This document shows, one piece after another, positions 33,590-43,104 of a stretch of 64,000 nucleotides of DNA. This stretch comes from Phaeosaccion multiseriatum (Eukaryota > Ochrophyta, other classes): NCBI GenBank assembly GCA_965112735.1, contig OZ218954.1, positions 4,030,001 through 4,094,000 of the forward strand. The letters run 5' to 3'. The notes beneath the pieces are model-generated. The model ran no database searches and had not been told where the DNA came from. It was given only the letters and a program-made list of their open reading frames with translations. How positions within the stretch are numbered: position 1 is the stretch's first letter; each line of letters begins with the position of its first letter. A program made the position numbers and the translations under genes.

Positions 33590-33630
33590 AGTGGGGGCGT
33601 TCCACCTCCACGCAGAATCACAGATGCGCT
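33590..33630 (+). promoter_or_regulatory. Conserved promoter element of ankyrin/BTB genes (dispersed copy)
   Basis: GGGGGCGTTCCACCTCCACG followed by CAGAATCACAGATGCGC, 65-100 bp upstream of the ATG at 33694. It is the same element in the same orientation relative to the gene as at 4873-4925 and 7365-7412. An A/C-rich stretch (AAAACAAAACAAC) lies between it and the start. Confidence 0.6.
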
Positions 33631-33693
33631 TTCTTTCAAAACAAAACAAAACAACAAAACAAACAAAAACAAAAATCTTTTCTTGGGGTGGGA

Positions 33694-35715
33694 ATGGTGA
33701 GTACTGAGGAAGCGCTTCAGCGGATTCACGAGTGGCGTGATGGGAGCAGCAGCAATGAGATTGGGGGAAACAAGGGCGTTGGTGTGGACGAGCTTTCTTT
33801 TTTGCTGGCAGCCGTGCTCTCAACGATCGACTTTGACTCGCTGAAGAGGAAAGGCCGCACGCCTGTCCACGCTCTTGCTGAGATGGACAACGTCGCCATG
33901 GAGGAGAATGAAGTGCAGATGCGGGGAAGCGTGAAGCTTCTGAAGGAGTGTGGACTGGACATTGGTGCGAGTCAAGGAGGAGAAGATGATGAGGGTGAAG
34001 GATATGGACGAACTCCGCTGGTCCTGGCTGCACGAAAGGGCCGCTTCGCTTTGGTTCAGGCGCTTGTGGAGGAGGGTGCAGATGTGAACAAACGTGATCG
34101 GTCTGGCTGTGTTCCCTTGGCTGCCGCTGCGAGCTACTTGAGCGAAAGTCACCCCAAGATCGTGTCGTATCTCTTGAAGCATGAGGCCAGGTTGGAGGAC
34201 ACCGAAGCCCTGCACTGGGCCATGTCATCCTTTTGTCTCGAGTCCGTGCGGGTGCTACTCAGGGCCGGGGCCGAGGTGAACGAGCTGAATGAAGATGGCC
34301 ACGCAAGAACACCAGCCCAGATCTGCTGTGAGGGGCAGGGCAAGGGCGCCGAGAGATTGGAGGCCCTGTCCTTGCTGCTAGAGGCAGGAGCTAATTTGAA
34401 CGTGAAGGATGAGGATGGGGGATGTCTTTTGCACTTGTGTGCTGAGGGAGGTCACATTGAACTCATCGACGAGATCGTCCGTCGAGGGCTGGAGGTGGAC
34501 ACGAAGAACTCTGATCAGGACACTCCTCTGCACGTCGCTGCCTACAGGGGCAAGTCCACCTGTGTGAAGGCGCTCATCCGCCTCGGTGCCTCCCTCGACG
34601 CTGTTGATTCCGAGAACGACACGCCGCTCCACTTGGCTCTGAAATACGGGAGAATGGACGCTGCTGCCGAGCTAATAGACGCAGGAGCAAACGTGAACGC
34701 CAAGCGAGACAGCAACACTACACCCCTTCACATAGCAGCGGCACGGGGCAGCATGAGGCTTGTGTACCTCCTGTTGGAGGCCGGAGCTGAGGTCGATGCT
34801 CTCACTGACGGTGGGAAAAGCCCCTTGATGGTGTGCATGTCTCCTGCAGAGGAGGACATAAGAAACTTTGATGTATGTGGGTCCTTGCGAGGGAGGAAGA
34901 AGGTGGCGGCACTCCTGCTGGAGATGGGTGCTGCCGTCAGCAAGTCAGTCATGGCCTTGGTTGGAGAGAGCGATTGTGGGAACGTCATTGAAGCGTTCGT
35001 CAGTACCGCGAGAGACGCACAAACTGCTTCTGATCGCGTTTGCAACACCATAGCTGGGCACATCTCTTCCGGCTCTGCCTACTCTGAGGCCGCCAAGGAG
35101 GGCCGTGTGGTGAGAGTGCGCTTGGTAGACAGGACAACGGGAAAGAGGAAGGACACGCAGTACACACTGAGCATACCCCTGATGGAGCTGCTGATGAACA
35201 AGACTGCGGGAGAGAGAGGGAGCTCTGACGGCCCGGACAGGCATGACACGGCTGCAGGCAGTCTCCCCACCATGCTGGACCCAGATGGGCGTGGCTTCAT
35301 GGGCATCAAGGGCAAGGACAAGGACGAGGTGGAGGTGACGTTTGACGGAGTGGACTTTACCGAGGAGGGCTTTGCAGCTGTGGTGCAGTTCGTCACGACG
35401 GGTAGCGTCAAGAGCCTTCTTACCCGAGGGCGCCATGGGCAGCTGAGCAGTAGCAGCAGCTCCGAGACGGTCAGCGGCGGTGAGGGAAGAGGAGGTGGGA
35501 GTAGTAGTGAGGCATCAGGAAAGAGCAAGAGGGAGCGCGTGAAGCTGTTTGACGATGTGAGAGCGGAGCAGGCTCTGCAGGCAGCGAACTTCTTCTGTGT
35601 GGAGGCCATGTCGAGGGAGGTGAAGGCGCTCATGGCTCTGTACGGCTTCGAGCTGGCCAAGGAGGCGGCGGACGATGCACCGCGGCCCAGGAAGCGAAGC
35701 AGGGAGAACCCGTAG
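33694..35715 (+). CDS. Ankyrin-repeat protein with C-terminal BTB-like domain, dispersed copy 3
   Basis: Single exon, 673 residues, ATG at 33694 (MVSTEEALQRIHEWRDGSSS), chosen by alignment with the tandem copies; the frame opens earlier at 33562. Ankyrin repeats occupy about 80-430 (e.g. GCLLHLCAEGGHIELIDEIV, TPLHVAAYRGKSTCVKALIR), followed by RVRLVDRTTGKRKDTQYTL and the BTB-like end (DFTEEGFAAVVQFVTTGSVK, RAEQALQAANFFCVEAMSRE). It lies in opposite orientation and about 26 kb from its relatives, with the family promoter but without their 3' block, so it moved with only its 5' flank. Intact throughout. Confidence 0.88.
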   Translation: MVSTEEALQRIHEWRDGSSSNEIGGNKGVGVDELSFLLAAVLSTIDFDSLKRKGRTPVHALAEMDNVAMEENEVQMRGSVKLLKECGLDIGASQGGEDDEGEGYGRTPLVLAARKGRFALVQALVEEGADVNKRDRSGCVPLAAAASYLSESHPKIVSYLLKHEARLEDTEALHWAMSSFCLESVRVLLRAGAEVNELNEDGHARTPAQICCEGQGKGAERLEALSLLLEAGANLNVKDEDGGCLLHLCAEGGHIELIDEIVRRGLEVDTKNSDQDTPLHVAAYRGKSTCVKALIRLGASLDAVDSENDTPLHLALKYGRMDAAAELIDAGANVNAKRDSNTTPLHIAAARGSMRLVYLLLEAGAEVDALTDGGKSPLMVCMSPAEEDIRNFDVCGSLRGRKKVAALLLEMGAAVSKSVMALVGESDCGNVIEAFVSTARDAQTASDRVCNTIAGHISSGSAYSEAAKEGRVVRVRLVDRTTGKRKDTQYTLSIPLMELLMNKTAGERGSSDGPDRHDTAAGSLPTMLDPDGRGFMGIKGKDKDEVEVTFDGVDFTEEGFAAVVQFVTTGSVKSLLTRGRHGQLSSSSSSETVSGGEGRGGGSSSEASGKSKRERVKLFDDVRAEQALQAANFFCVEAMSREVKALMALYGFELAKEAADDAPRPRKRSRENP

Positions 35716-35948
35716 TTGTCCCACCAATTTTTCTACTTACGATAAGAGTAATACCTGGGTGGGCGGACACACCCGTTTAGCGGACAGCGCCTACCCCTCC
35801 CCCCCTCCCCCCCTTTTTTCTTCTTCTTCTTTAGCCACTACTGGTGCCGCACTTGCCTCCCTGTCTTAGCCCTGCCTCTTACGAACACATTGACACCTTT
35901 AGAAGTCGGAAGTAAGTTAATTATTTGATAGTATTACGTACGCGACCC

Positions 35949-36287
35949 TCAATTTTCAATTTTCACCTCTTCTCCCCTCCTCTTCCCCTCCCTCCTGGGG
36001 CGCTTCAGCGCTCTGCCCGCTCGAGATTTGGCACCCGAGACTAGTGCCACGTCGTCGTTCTCCTCTTGCCCTCTATCTCCTTCGTCTGATTGTTTGGCCT
36101 CTCCTTCGTCCACCGGTACGCCTGTTCCCTCCTCCTCATGCATCGCCTCCAGCGCCGACCGACTGTCTTCGCCTCCCTCTTTGCTCATGACGCTCTCGGC
36201 CCATCGTCCACTCGCAGCCATCATCTTGTCCGGCCATTGCAATGGGGGCAACGCTGTAGCCGGAACAGCAGCGGCAGCAGAGGCCAT
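35949..36287 (-). CDS. Short hypothetical protein, acidic middle and basic tail
   Basis: ATG at 36287, 112 residues. The N-terminus is MASAAAAVPATALPPLQWPD, the middle is rich in Glu/Asp/Gly, and the end is basic (RAGRALKRPRREGKRRGEE), which could be a nuclear localisation signal. No family is recognised. Support is limited to an ATG-initiated frame with uneven, protein-like composition; it could be chance or part of a larger spliced gene. Confidence 0.3.
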   Translation of the reverse strand: MASAAAAVPATALPPLQWPDKMMAASGRWAESVMSKEGGEDSRSALEAMHEEEGTGVPVDEGEAKQSDEGDRGQEENDDVALVSGAKSRAGRALKRPRREGKRRGEEVKIEN

Positions 36288-36389
36288 GCGCAGGCGGTGC
36301 AGGAGAGGATGAAATTTGGGGAAATATTACTTTTAGTACCTTACGTAAGTACGTCACGTAAGGGAATTGGGTGTCTGTCCGCTGGGGAA

Positions 36390-36830
36390 ATGTCGGCCCC
36401 GTGCACGCCTAGCGGCCTAGGCCTATTTGGGAAAATTGCCCGGCCTAGCGAGGGCCGTAGGCCCTCGGCCTATTTTTATGCCGCCGCCTAGGCGGCCTAA
36501 GCGGGGCGGAGGCCCGCGCGGCCTAGGGTAGACGCCAGCCAACCATTTCATTGCATGGGATTGGAGGTGAGGAGTAGACTTGGTTCGTGTTGTCTCTTCC
36601 GCCTCGCTGGCCCTACGAGGAGTGCAGACCTACAGGTGTGCTGCTACCCACTGGCTGGGCGGCACCACGCACGCGCCCACGGTCACTGGGAGGCTGCCTA
36701 GAGGCGGGCTATATAGGCCGCCTAGGACTGAAAAGTGAGCGGCCTAGAGCGGACGGAGGCCGCCGGCCTAGGCCTAAATCGGCCGAAGGCCGAGCGGCTT
36801 AGCAAAACCGCTAGGCATGCATGGGGCCGA
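36390..36830. repeat. GGCCTAGG-rich palindromic stretch
   Basis: Dense in GGCCTAGG, CCTAGGCCTA, GCCTAGGCGGCC and GGCCGAAGGCC, many overlapping and self-complementary, mainly at 36395-36530 and 36690-36815. No gene supported. A tandem or inverted satellite-like array is likely; the two clusters are separated by about 160 bp of ordinary sequence. Confidence 0.6.
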
Positions 36831-37370
36831 GAAGGAGCGGTGCGTGCAAAAGTAAAGTTCGAGCAAATTGAAACTAACGAAACTGTGTATTGAGGGTTGT
36901 GGGAAGGAGCGTTCGCTCGTATTAAATAATCAAATCAGAGGTAGGAGTTGCCTTTGTTGTCCCTCTCGTCTCCAAGTGCGGGTACCTGTGGTAGAAGAGG
37001 AGGAGAGGATGTTCAAAGAGCGGAAGCAACGAGGTGCATTCCACGAGCAAAAGATGAGACTGCAGCCGCGGAACAGCAGCACGACCCCCGAAGTAAGAGA
37101 AATATGTCGCAGCTAGCCCATGGGTGCCAGCCATGATTGTTGATGGAGAGAACGTGATACGTCCGTCCACCTTTGACTTTCCCCCCGGCTCCATCTTTGT
37201 TGTGGTCCTCTCGACCTTCTCCTGCTGTACTACTTGTCCCCCCCCGCTACACCATGACGCCATTATGATGCTCGATCTCCTTTCCTCCTCTTCACTACCA
37301 GGCGCATCGTCTTTGGCTAGCGCTGAACTGCTCCCAAAGCGTGTCTAAGATCAAATCAATCGTGAGAGAG

Positions 37371-38489
37371 ATGGTCGGAAAGTTCGGCGCTGAGTCTCTT
37401 GAGCAGGCCATCGACGGGAAGCAGGGAGGCGTCACCCCTCTGGTCATGGCTGCTTCGCAAGGGCGCCGCGACGTGGTGGACATGCTGCTGGAGCAAGGCG
37501 CCAAATGCAGCACGAGGGGAGGCGGGCCCGCCGCGAAGCGGAATACGCCTCTAACAATGGCTGTAAGGGCGCGCAGGGGCAGTGTGTCTGTGATGAAGGC
37601 ACTGTTGGAGGCCGGAGCGTCACCCGATGAAGCGGATGAAAGGGGAGTGACGTGTCTACTCATCGCGTCTGGCTATGGTTTATTCCCGGCCATGGACTTG
37701 CTCTTGTCATTCCACGCCAACGTCGACAGAGCGGATTTGGCGGGACACACCCCGCTCATGGCGGCGATCGATTACGAGCAAACCAAGGCGGCGAACAAGC
37801 TGTTATCGGCAGGGGCGGCTGTAGACCTCGCGAACATCGACGGTCAAACTGCCCTCCATATGGCCTCCGGAGTAGGGCTCCATGGGGTGGTGGACAAACT
37901 CATTCTAGCAAAGTCGAGCATCGACATTGCTGACAAGGATGGGGAAACGGCTCTGCATATTGCCTCGATGGGAGGGCACGCCCGTGTTGTCAAGAGCCTT
38001 GTCAGCGCCGGTGCGAAGCTCGATTGCAAGAACAGCAAGGGGGCGATTCCCCTCTACCTTGCTGCTCAAGCCGGGCACAAGGCCATCGTCAAACTCTTTC
38101 TTGACGCGGGCCCGCACCTGATTGATACCCCCAAGTACGACGGCTTGACTCCCCTGATTGGCGCCCTTTGGTACAACCAGCAGGGCACGGCGGTGCAGCT
38201 GCTCGCTGCCGGAGCTTCGTTGGACCATATTTGTGTCGGGCTCGCCTTGCAGTTGAGCCCCAAAGCAACAGAGCTCCAGCAAAACCTCCGGGCGGCGAGG
38301 AAGGCACTCTTTGCGCAGCAGAGTGTGTTGGATATGATGCGCTCCTGCGATCCGTCCTTTGGCGACAAGAGGGAGAGAGGGGTGGGGGTGCCGCTTCGGA
38401 AGAGGAAGGCCAAGAGGGGAGCAGGTGTGGTCCTGTCCGCCGAGTCGCTACTCACCATGGCGTCTGAAATGGGGCATGAGAGGGACTGA
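37371..38489 (+). CDS. Ankyrin-repeat protein (unrelated to the BTB-ankyrin family)
   Basis: First ATG of the frame at 37371, giving 372 residues. The frame is open from 37269, and a good acceptor (TTCACTACCAG) ends at 37301, so an upstream exon may add residues. About eight ankyrin repeats: GGVTPLVMAASQGRRDVVDM, NTPLTMAVRARRGSVSVMKA, HTPLMAAIDYEQTKAANKLL, QTALHMASGVGLHGVVDKLI, ETALHIASMGGHARVVKSLV, and others. The C-terminus is basic (PLRKRKAKRGAG). No BTB-like end and no family promoter element. Probably a protein-interaction scaffold; partner unknown. Confidence 0.8.
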   Translation: MVGKFGAESLEQAIDGKQGGVTPLVMAASQGRRDVVDMLLEQGAKCSTRGGGPAAKRNTPLTMAVRARRGSVSVMKALLEAGASPDEADERGVTCLLIASGYGLFPAMDLLLSFHANVDRADLAGHTPLMAAIDYEQTKAANKLLSAGAAVDLANIDGQTALHMASGVGLHGVVDKLILAKSSIDIADKDGETALHIASMGGHARVVKSLVSAGAKLDCKNSKGAIPLYLAAQAGHKAIVKLFLDAGPHLIDTPKYDGLTPLIGALWYNQQGTAVQLLAAGASLDHICVGLALQLSPKATELQQNLRAARKALFAQQSVLDMMRSCDPSFGDKRERGVGVPLRKRKAKRGAGVVLSAESLLTMASEMGHERD

Positions 38490-38810
38490 AAGGGGCTGCG
38501 GTTGGTTGGTGGGTTGGTTGGTGGATGGCGTGCGGGCGGTTCTTGGGCTACTATCAAGACTTTTGCTCCTCGTTGTGAGAGGTGAAGGAGCGAAGAGGGG
38601 ATTGTGTCGTGAGGAGGTCCCCCTCGCCCCCCCCCCCCCTTTTCCACTTTCCAGAGGTGCGTGTGACTTTCTGCTCAGCGTCCAGAGTAGCCATAGGCAA
38701 GGGAGGCACAATAAAGCCATCAGAACCTCAAACAACCTGTATCCTTCAGAGTTAGCGGCGCCCACTATCCCAGGTATTACTCTTATGAAAATGAAGAAGT
38801 GGTCCCGAGA

Positions 38811-39302
38811 TTGCTGACTTGATGAACACACCCCGCCCTTCCCCTCCCTCCACCCCCCTTGTTTGTCTCAAGGAGATTAGAGGTACTGGTAAGCCATGAG
38901 CTTTATTTTAGCACTCGATTTTCGTAAGAATCGCCCGTTTTGAGATCGGGCGGCAAGGGGGAGTGCTCTTGCAGAAATACTGACAAGTAGGGAAGGGCAA
39001 AAGCGATAAAAGCCGAAAGGCTATGGATCGATAGGCATCTCAAAGAGCTACACGAAGAGCTATAGCGCTTCTCCCAGCGTCATTTTGCTACATTTGTCCA
39101 AAAGTTTATTGGGGGTGATTTGGGCAAATCGAGTGTTAACAAACCGGAGATATCCCCGACTATGGAACCTCTCCGGCTTGTTGAGCACGCTCATGAGCCC
39201 CACGGCACGATAGAGCTCATGGCCTTCCTTCTAATCTTCTTGAGACAAAGGAGGGGGGTGGAGGGAGGGGAAGGGCGGGGCGTGTTCATCAAGTCAGCAA
39301 TC
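38811..39302. mobile_element. 492-bp terminal-inverted-repeat element (non-autonomous)
   Basis: Starts ATTGCTGACTTGATGAACAC and ends with its reverse complement (GTGTTCATCAAGTCAGCAAT at 39283-39302). The arms match over about 90 bp (38811-38905 and about 39213-39302) with few differences, including TGTCTCAAG, GATTAGA and GCCATGAGCT. The interior (38906-39212) has no significant frame. No unambiguous target-site duplication is seen. Best explained as a MITE-type DNA element. Confidence 0.8.
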
Positions 39303-39359
39303 TGAGAAGTGCCCTCGTCAGCAAGCTTGGGCTGCTCTCTCCGTATTCAAGGCATTCGT

Positions 39360-39650
39360 GGCGAGGAGTTACGCAGGAGGATGCTGAGGGCCCAATGCTT
39401 GAAGGGCAATGCTTGAAGGGAAGGGCTAAACGTCGTGAAGGTAACGTGACTTCACAACCAGTGTCACGTATAGGCGACAAGGGCAATGCTTGAAGGGAAG
39501 GGCTAAACGCCGTGAAGGTCACGTGCCCTCACCACCAGTGTCACGTATAGGCGACTCGGAGAACCCCGTGACACTGGTTGTGAAGTCACGTTACCTTCAC
39601 GACGTTTAGCCCTTCAAGCATTGGGCCCTCAGCATCCTCCTGCGTAGCCT
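39360..39650. repeat. Inverted and direct repeat cluster
   Basis: 39366-39475 (from GTTACGCAGGAGGATGCTGA through GGGCTAAACGTCGTGAAGG to CAGTGTCACG) recurs inverted at about 39567-39648. An internal direct repeat (CAATGCTTGAAGGGAAGGGC to GTGTCACGTATAGGCGAC) occurs at about 39407-39475 and 39483-39555. It could be a second, smaller fold-back element next to the 38811-39302 one, or a transcribed hairpin. Confidence 0.7.
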
Positions 39651-39910
39651 CTACAGTCACCTAGCTCCACTCCTCGTCCGGGAAGACGTTCGAAGAAAAG
39701 GTGGACGGCTGGCTGTGGCGCGTGCAGCCGGAGCCGAGGCTATGACCAGAGTCCTCTCCAGCCCCCGCCCCCCTCGTTGGCGTCACAGTTGGAGTTTCTG
39801 GACCCACACACACACCTCCCCGCCGCCTTGTGCCGCCACCCTGCCCTGCCCTGCCCGGCTCTGTCCAAAGCCCTCAAGCCTTTCCTGCTGACCCGTCAGT
39901 CCCTGCCGCA

Positions 39911-40912
39911 TCACACTTTTCTGAAGTCATACACACAGTCCCTCAGTCCGCCGCTCATGCCCCGCAGGCTGCTCACTCCCTTCTCCAACAGCGTCGCCAG
40001 CGCCATGAGCCCGATGCCCCCCAGGGGAAGCCACATAAAGGAGGGGCTCGATACGTGCTCTTTGAGGAAGATCGAAGTCCAAAAGACCCCTTGCAACAGG
40101 GCGAGGCCGTACCCTACTGCCCTGTCTCTCCTCTCGTGTGAGATCTGCTGTCGCCGTTCCTCCTCCTCCTCCTGCTGCTGGTGCTGCTGCTGCTGCTCCT
40201 GTTGCTGTTGTTGCTGCTGCTGATCCCCCCCACCCCTCCCGTTCAATATGCCCTCCCTCAGTAGGACCGTTCCGATCACTGCTCCGATTTGCAGCGCGCC
40301 CATGTTTCCGGACGATGGCGAGCCCGAGACGATACGCCGGGATAGGCACAGGAGGAAGGAGAGCGACAAGTAGGAAAGGAGGAAGGCGAACGCGGGAGCT
40401 GTGCCGTGTAGAACGACGCGGTGCTCAAGGGACAGCGGTTTGGTGAAGTGCAGCACGATGATGTAGAGGAGGCAGCACCCGATGATAAGGCACAAGAGCG
40501 CGTAGACCTGTTTGATCTTGAGGATGTTGCCCTCCGCTTCTTTCTCCAGTTTGGCAATCAGAGCCTCTTGCTCTGAAACAGGTTGGCGAGAGTGGAGGGG
40601 GGGAGGGGGGGTGATGTGCAGGAGGGCAAGAGGGCGAAGGAATGAAGTAAGTGAGAGTTCAGCCGGCCAAAGAAGAGAGCGGACTGGTAAACGCCGCATC
40701 AGACAGACGAGTCCCAAGGTGGCCAAGGAAGAGAGCGGACTGTAAAAAGTACCTTGCGAGTCCATGGGCTGTACCTCCTCTTGCCCTCCCTCCCCACGGC
40801 CAACCTCTTCCTCCTGTCGTCTTCTCCTCATCTCATCACGAGGTGTGATTGTCAACAGAAGTGAGTGTGTTGGCTCTCCAACGCCATCTGTCAGCCGCTC
40901 CAGGTCGCACAT
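39911..40912 (-). CDS. Predicted multi-pass membrane protein, function unknown
   Basis: Two exons in phase: 40912-40753 and 40572-39911; 273 residues, ATG at 40912. The N-terminal 70 residues are hydrophilic and end in a helical stretch (EQEALIAKLEKEAEGNILKI). Four or five membrane segments follow: VYALLCLIIGCCLLYIIVLH, APAFAFLLSYLSLSFLLCL, MGALQIGAVIGTVLLREG, YGLALLQGVFWTSIFL, FMWLPLGGIGLMALATLLE. A Gln/Glu-rich loop (QQQQQQQQEQQQQHQQQEEE) from a CTG/CTC repeat interrupts the third and fourth. No family recognised. It shares a 72-bp divergent promoter with plastid EttA. Confidence 0.72.
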   Translation of the reverse strand: MCDLERLTDGVGEPTHSLLLTITPRDEMRRRRQEEEVGRGEGGQEEVQPMDSQGTFYSPLSSLATLGLVCLMRRLPVRSLLWPAELSLTSFLRPLALLHITPPPPLHSRQPVSEQEALIAKLEKEAEGNILKIKQVYALLCLIIGCCLLYIIVLHFTKPLSLEHRVVLHGTAPAFAFLLSYLSLSFLLCLSRRIVSGSPSSGNMGALQIGAVIGTVLLREGILNGRGGGDQQQQQQQQEQQQQHQQQEEEEERRQQISHERRDRAVGYGLALLQGVFWTSIFLKEHVSSPSFMWLPLGGIGLMALATLLEKGVSSLRGMSGGLRDCVYDFRKV

Positions 40913-40984
40913 TTTCTCGGGCTCGCTCCTCGTTGATCATTCAAAGAAGGGGAAGGGCGAGTTGACAGAGGAGAACGCGAAGAG
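40913..40984. promoter_or_regulatory. 72-bp bidirectional promoter
   Basis: Only 72 bp separate the ATG of the membrane protein (minus, 40912) from the ATG of EttA (plus, 40985). Both 5' UTRs and both core promoters must lie here or overlap the coding sequence of the neighbour. Confidence 0.6.
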
Positions 40985-42847
40985 ATGCTGCGACAGCAGA
41001 CTATCGCATTGGTGGGATGCTACTGTTTGGGCTCCACCGCGGCCTTCTCCTTCCTCAGTGCGCCAATGCTCACAGGAGGCAGCGGCAGAAGCAGCGTTGC
41101 CTCTGCTGGGGCAGGACGGTCCTGCAGCAGCAACAGCATCTTTGACGCCTCTGCTTCTCCCAGCTGCGAAAGTAGAGGCGGGAGGCGGGGCGAGGCGCTT
41201 ATGTACAGTGCCTTTGCCAAGAAGGGGGGCAAGAAGGGCAAGAAGGGCAAGGGAGGCGCAGGGAGGGGAGGAGGTGCGTGGTAGTTTGACTTGCTCCCCA
41301 CGATCTGGAGTCGGAGACTCAAAATCGCGGAGGCCTTGCTCTGTACATGGCTGTGGTACTGCCGCACGGATAGGTGCAGCTGTTGAGCATCACTGTCATG
41401 GTTTTGAGTCCGGTCTCAGATCACCTCTGCACCTTTTGGGAACAAGTGTATACTCTGAATCCTCAACTGCGGCGACGCGACTCCTCAACGTGCTTCCCTG
41501 TTGCAACTTGCACCTTGCATCTCATCACAGGAGGCAAGGGCAAGTCCACTCCGAAGCCGAAGCCCTCGGCAACAGTGGACACGTCTCGCAAGGATTTCAT
41601 TTATCAAATGAATGGGCTCACCAAGGCACGTACCAACCATACCCAATGAGTGGCAAGCACCCAAGGAGTGAATGAGTGGACTCAGATTTGCCAAAGGATT
41701 GAATGAGTGGGCTCAAGGCAGAACAAAATGAGTGAATGGGTGGGCTCATCACGGCAAGTGCCGAATGAGTGGACTCCCACAAAGACAAGCAGCAGAGCCA
41801 GCCATCCTCGCCGGGGAGGAGCGCCGTTGAGCGCGCTCGAGGGTGTTGGCGAGGGAGCAGTGAGTCGAAGGGACAAAGAGAGAGAGAGCCGAGCTTCTTT
41901 ATCTGTACCCGATCCCACCCAACCCTCGCTGCCCAGCTGCTGCCGACTAGCCTGCGTCTGCTCCTGTCCCCATGCCTCTAACCAACCCCCTCCCTCTCCC
42001 TCCCCCCCCCCCCTCCCCCTCTCTCCCTCACCCTCCCCTCCTCCTCTCTGCCCCTGCACACTCAGACCTACGGTGGCCCCAAGGACGGCGGTAAGGGGGC
42101 AGTGCTCGAGAACATCAACTTGTCATTCTACCCCGGAGCAAAGATCGGAGTTTTGGGTAACAACGGGTCCGGTGAGTTTCGGTTTCACTTCCAATTCAGT
42201 CTGTCCTTGTTCGAACCCTAGCATTGTCCTGTCTGTCAGATTGGATTGGCTCTCCCTCCGGGACTGCGAAAGTGTACTCCACGCTGCGCAGCGCAAGTCC
42301 ACGCACTGCATCATTTGACACACCTTCGCGACGTGTCCCATCCCCTCCGTCCCGACCGAACGACAGAGATACCCACTCCTCCCTCCTCTTTCCCTCCCTC
42401 CCTCCCTCCCTCCCTCCCTCCCTTGCCCCCCCAGGCAAGAGTACCCTGATGAAGATCATGGCTGGCTTGGATGAGGAGTTCAACGGGGAGTCCCGCATGT
42501 CCGACTGGGCCCAGGTCCGCCACACGCACGCATCCACACACCCAACACTGTGCCCGCTCACCTACCGACTCACACACTTCATTCAATTCATGAAGTGTTT
42601 TGTGGAATGTTAAATATCTACTCGAACTAAAATGTCGACATCGACTCTCACTCCTGGCTTGCTGTAGGTGGGATATCTGTCACAGGAGCCGTCTTTGGAT
42701 GACGGAGAGTCGGTGGGAGAGAACATCCAGGTGAGTGCGCGGATGTGTTCCCACTCGTGCCTCTGACCCCCTGACTTTGGCTCTGCATATTATGCCTCAC
42801 CCCTGAACCCGAACCCTCCTCCTCACCCTTACCTTTACCCTCAACCT

Positions 42848-42882
<35 letters not shown>

Positions 42883-42895
42883 TCAGCTTCGTCCT

Positions 42896-42964
<69 letters not shown>

Positions 42965-43045
42965 CCTTACCCTCACCCTCACCCTCACTCTCACCCTCAC
43001 CCTCACTCTCAGCTTCGTCCTCACCCTCACCCTCACCCTCACTCT

Positions 43046-43104
<59 letters not shown>

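Noticed and set aside
33338-34228. 296-residue minus-strand frame
   Set aside because: Antisense of the GTPase C-terminus and ankyrin copy 3, and contains poly-Cys from a trinucleotide repeat.
37124-37348. Upstream exon for the ankyrin gene at 37371
   Set aside because: The frame (VDGENVIRPSTFDFPPGSIF) is in another phase and ends in a stop at 37348; an acceptor at 37301 is plausible but no matching donor could be chosen.
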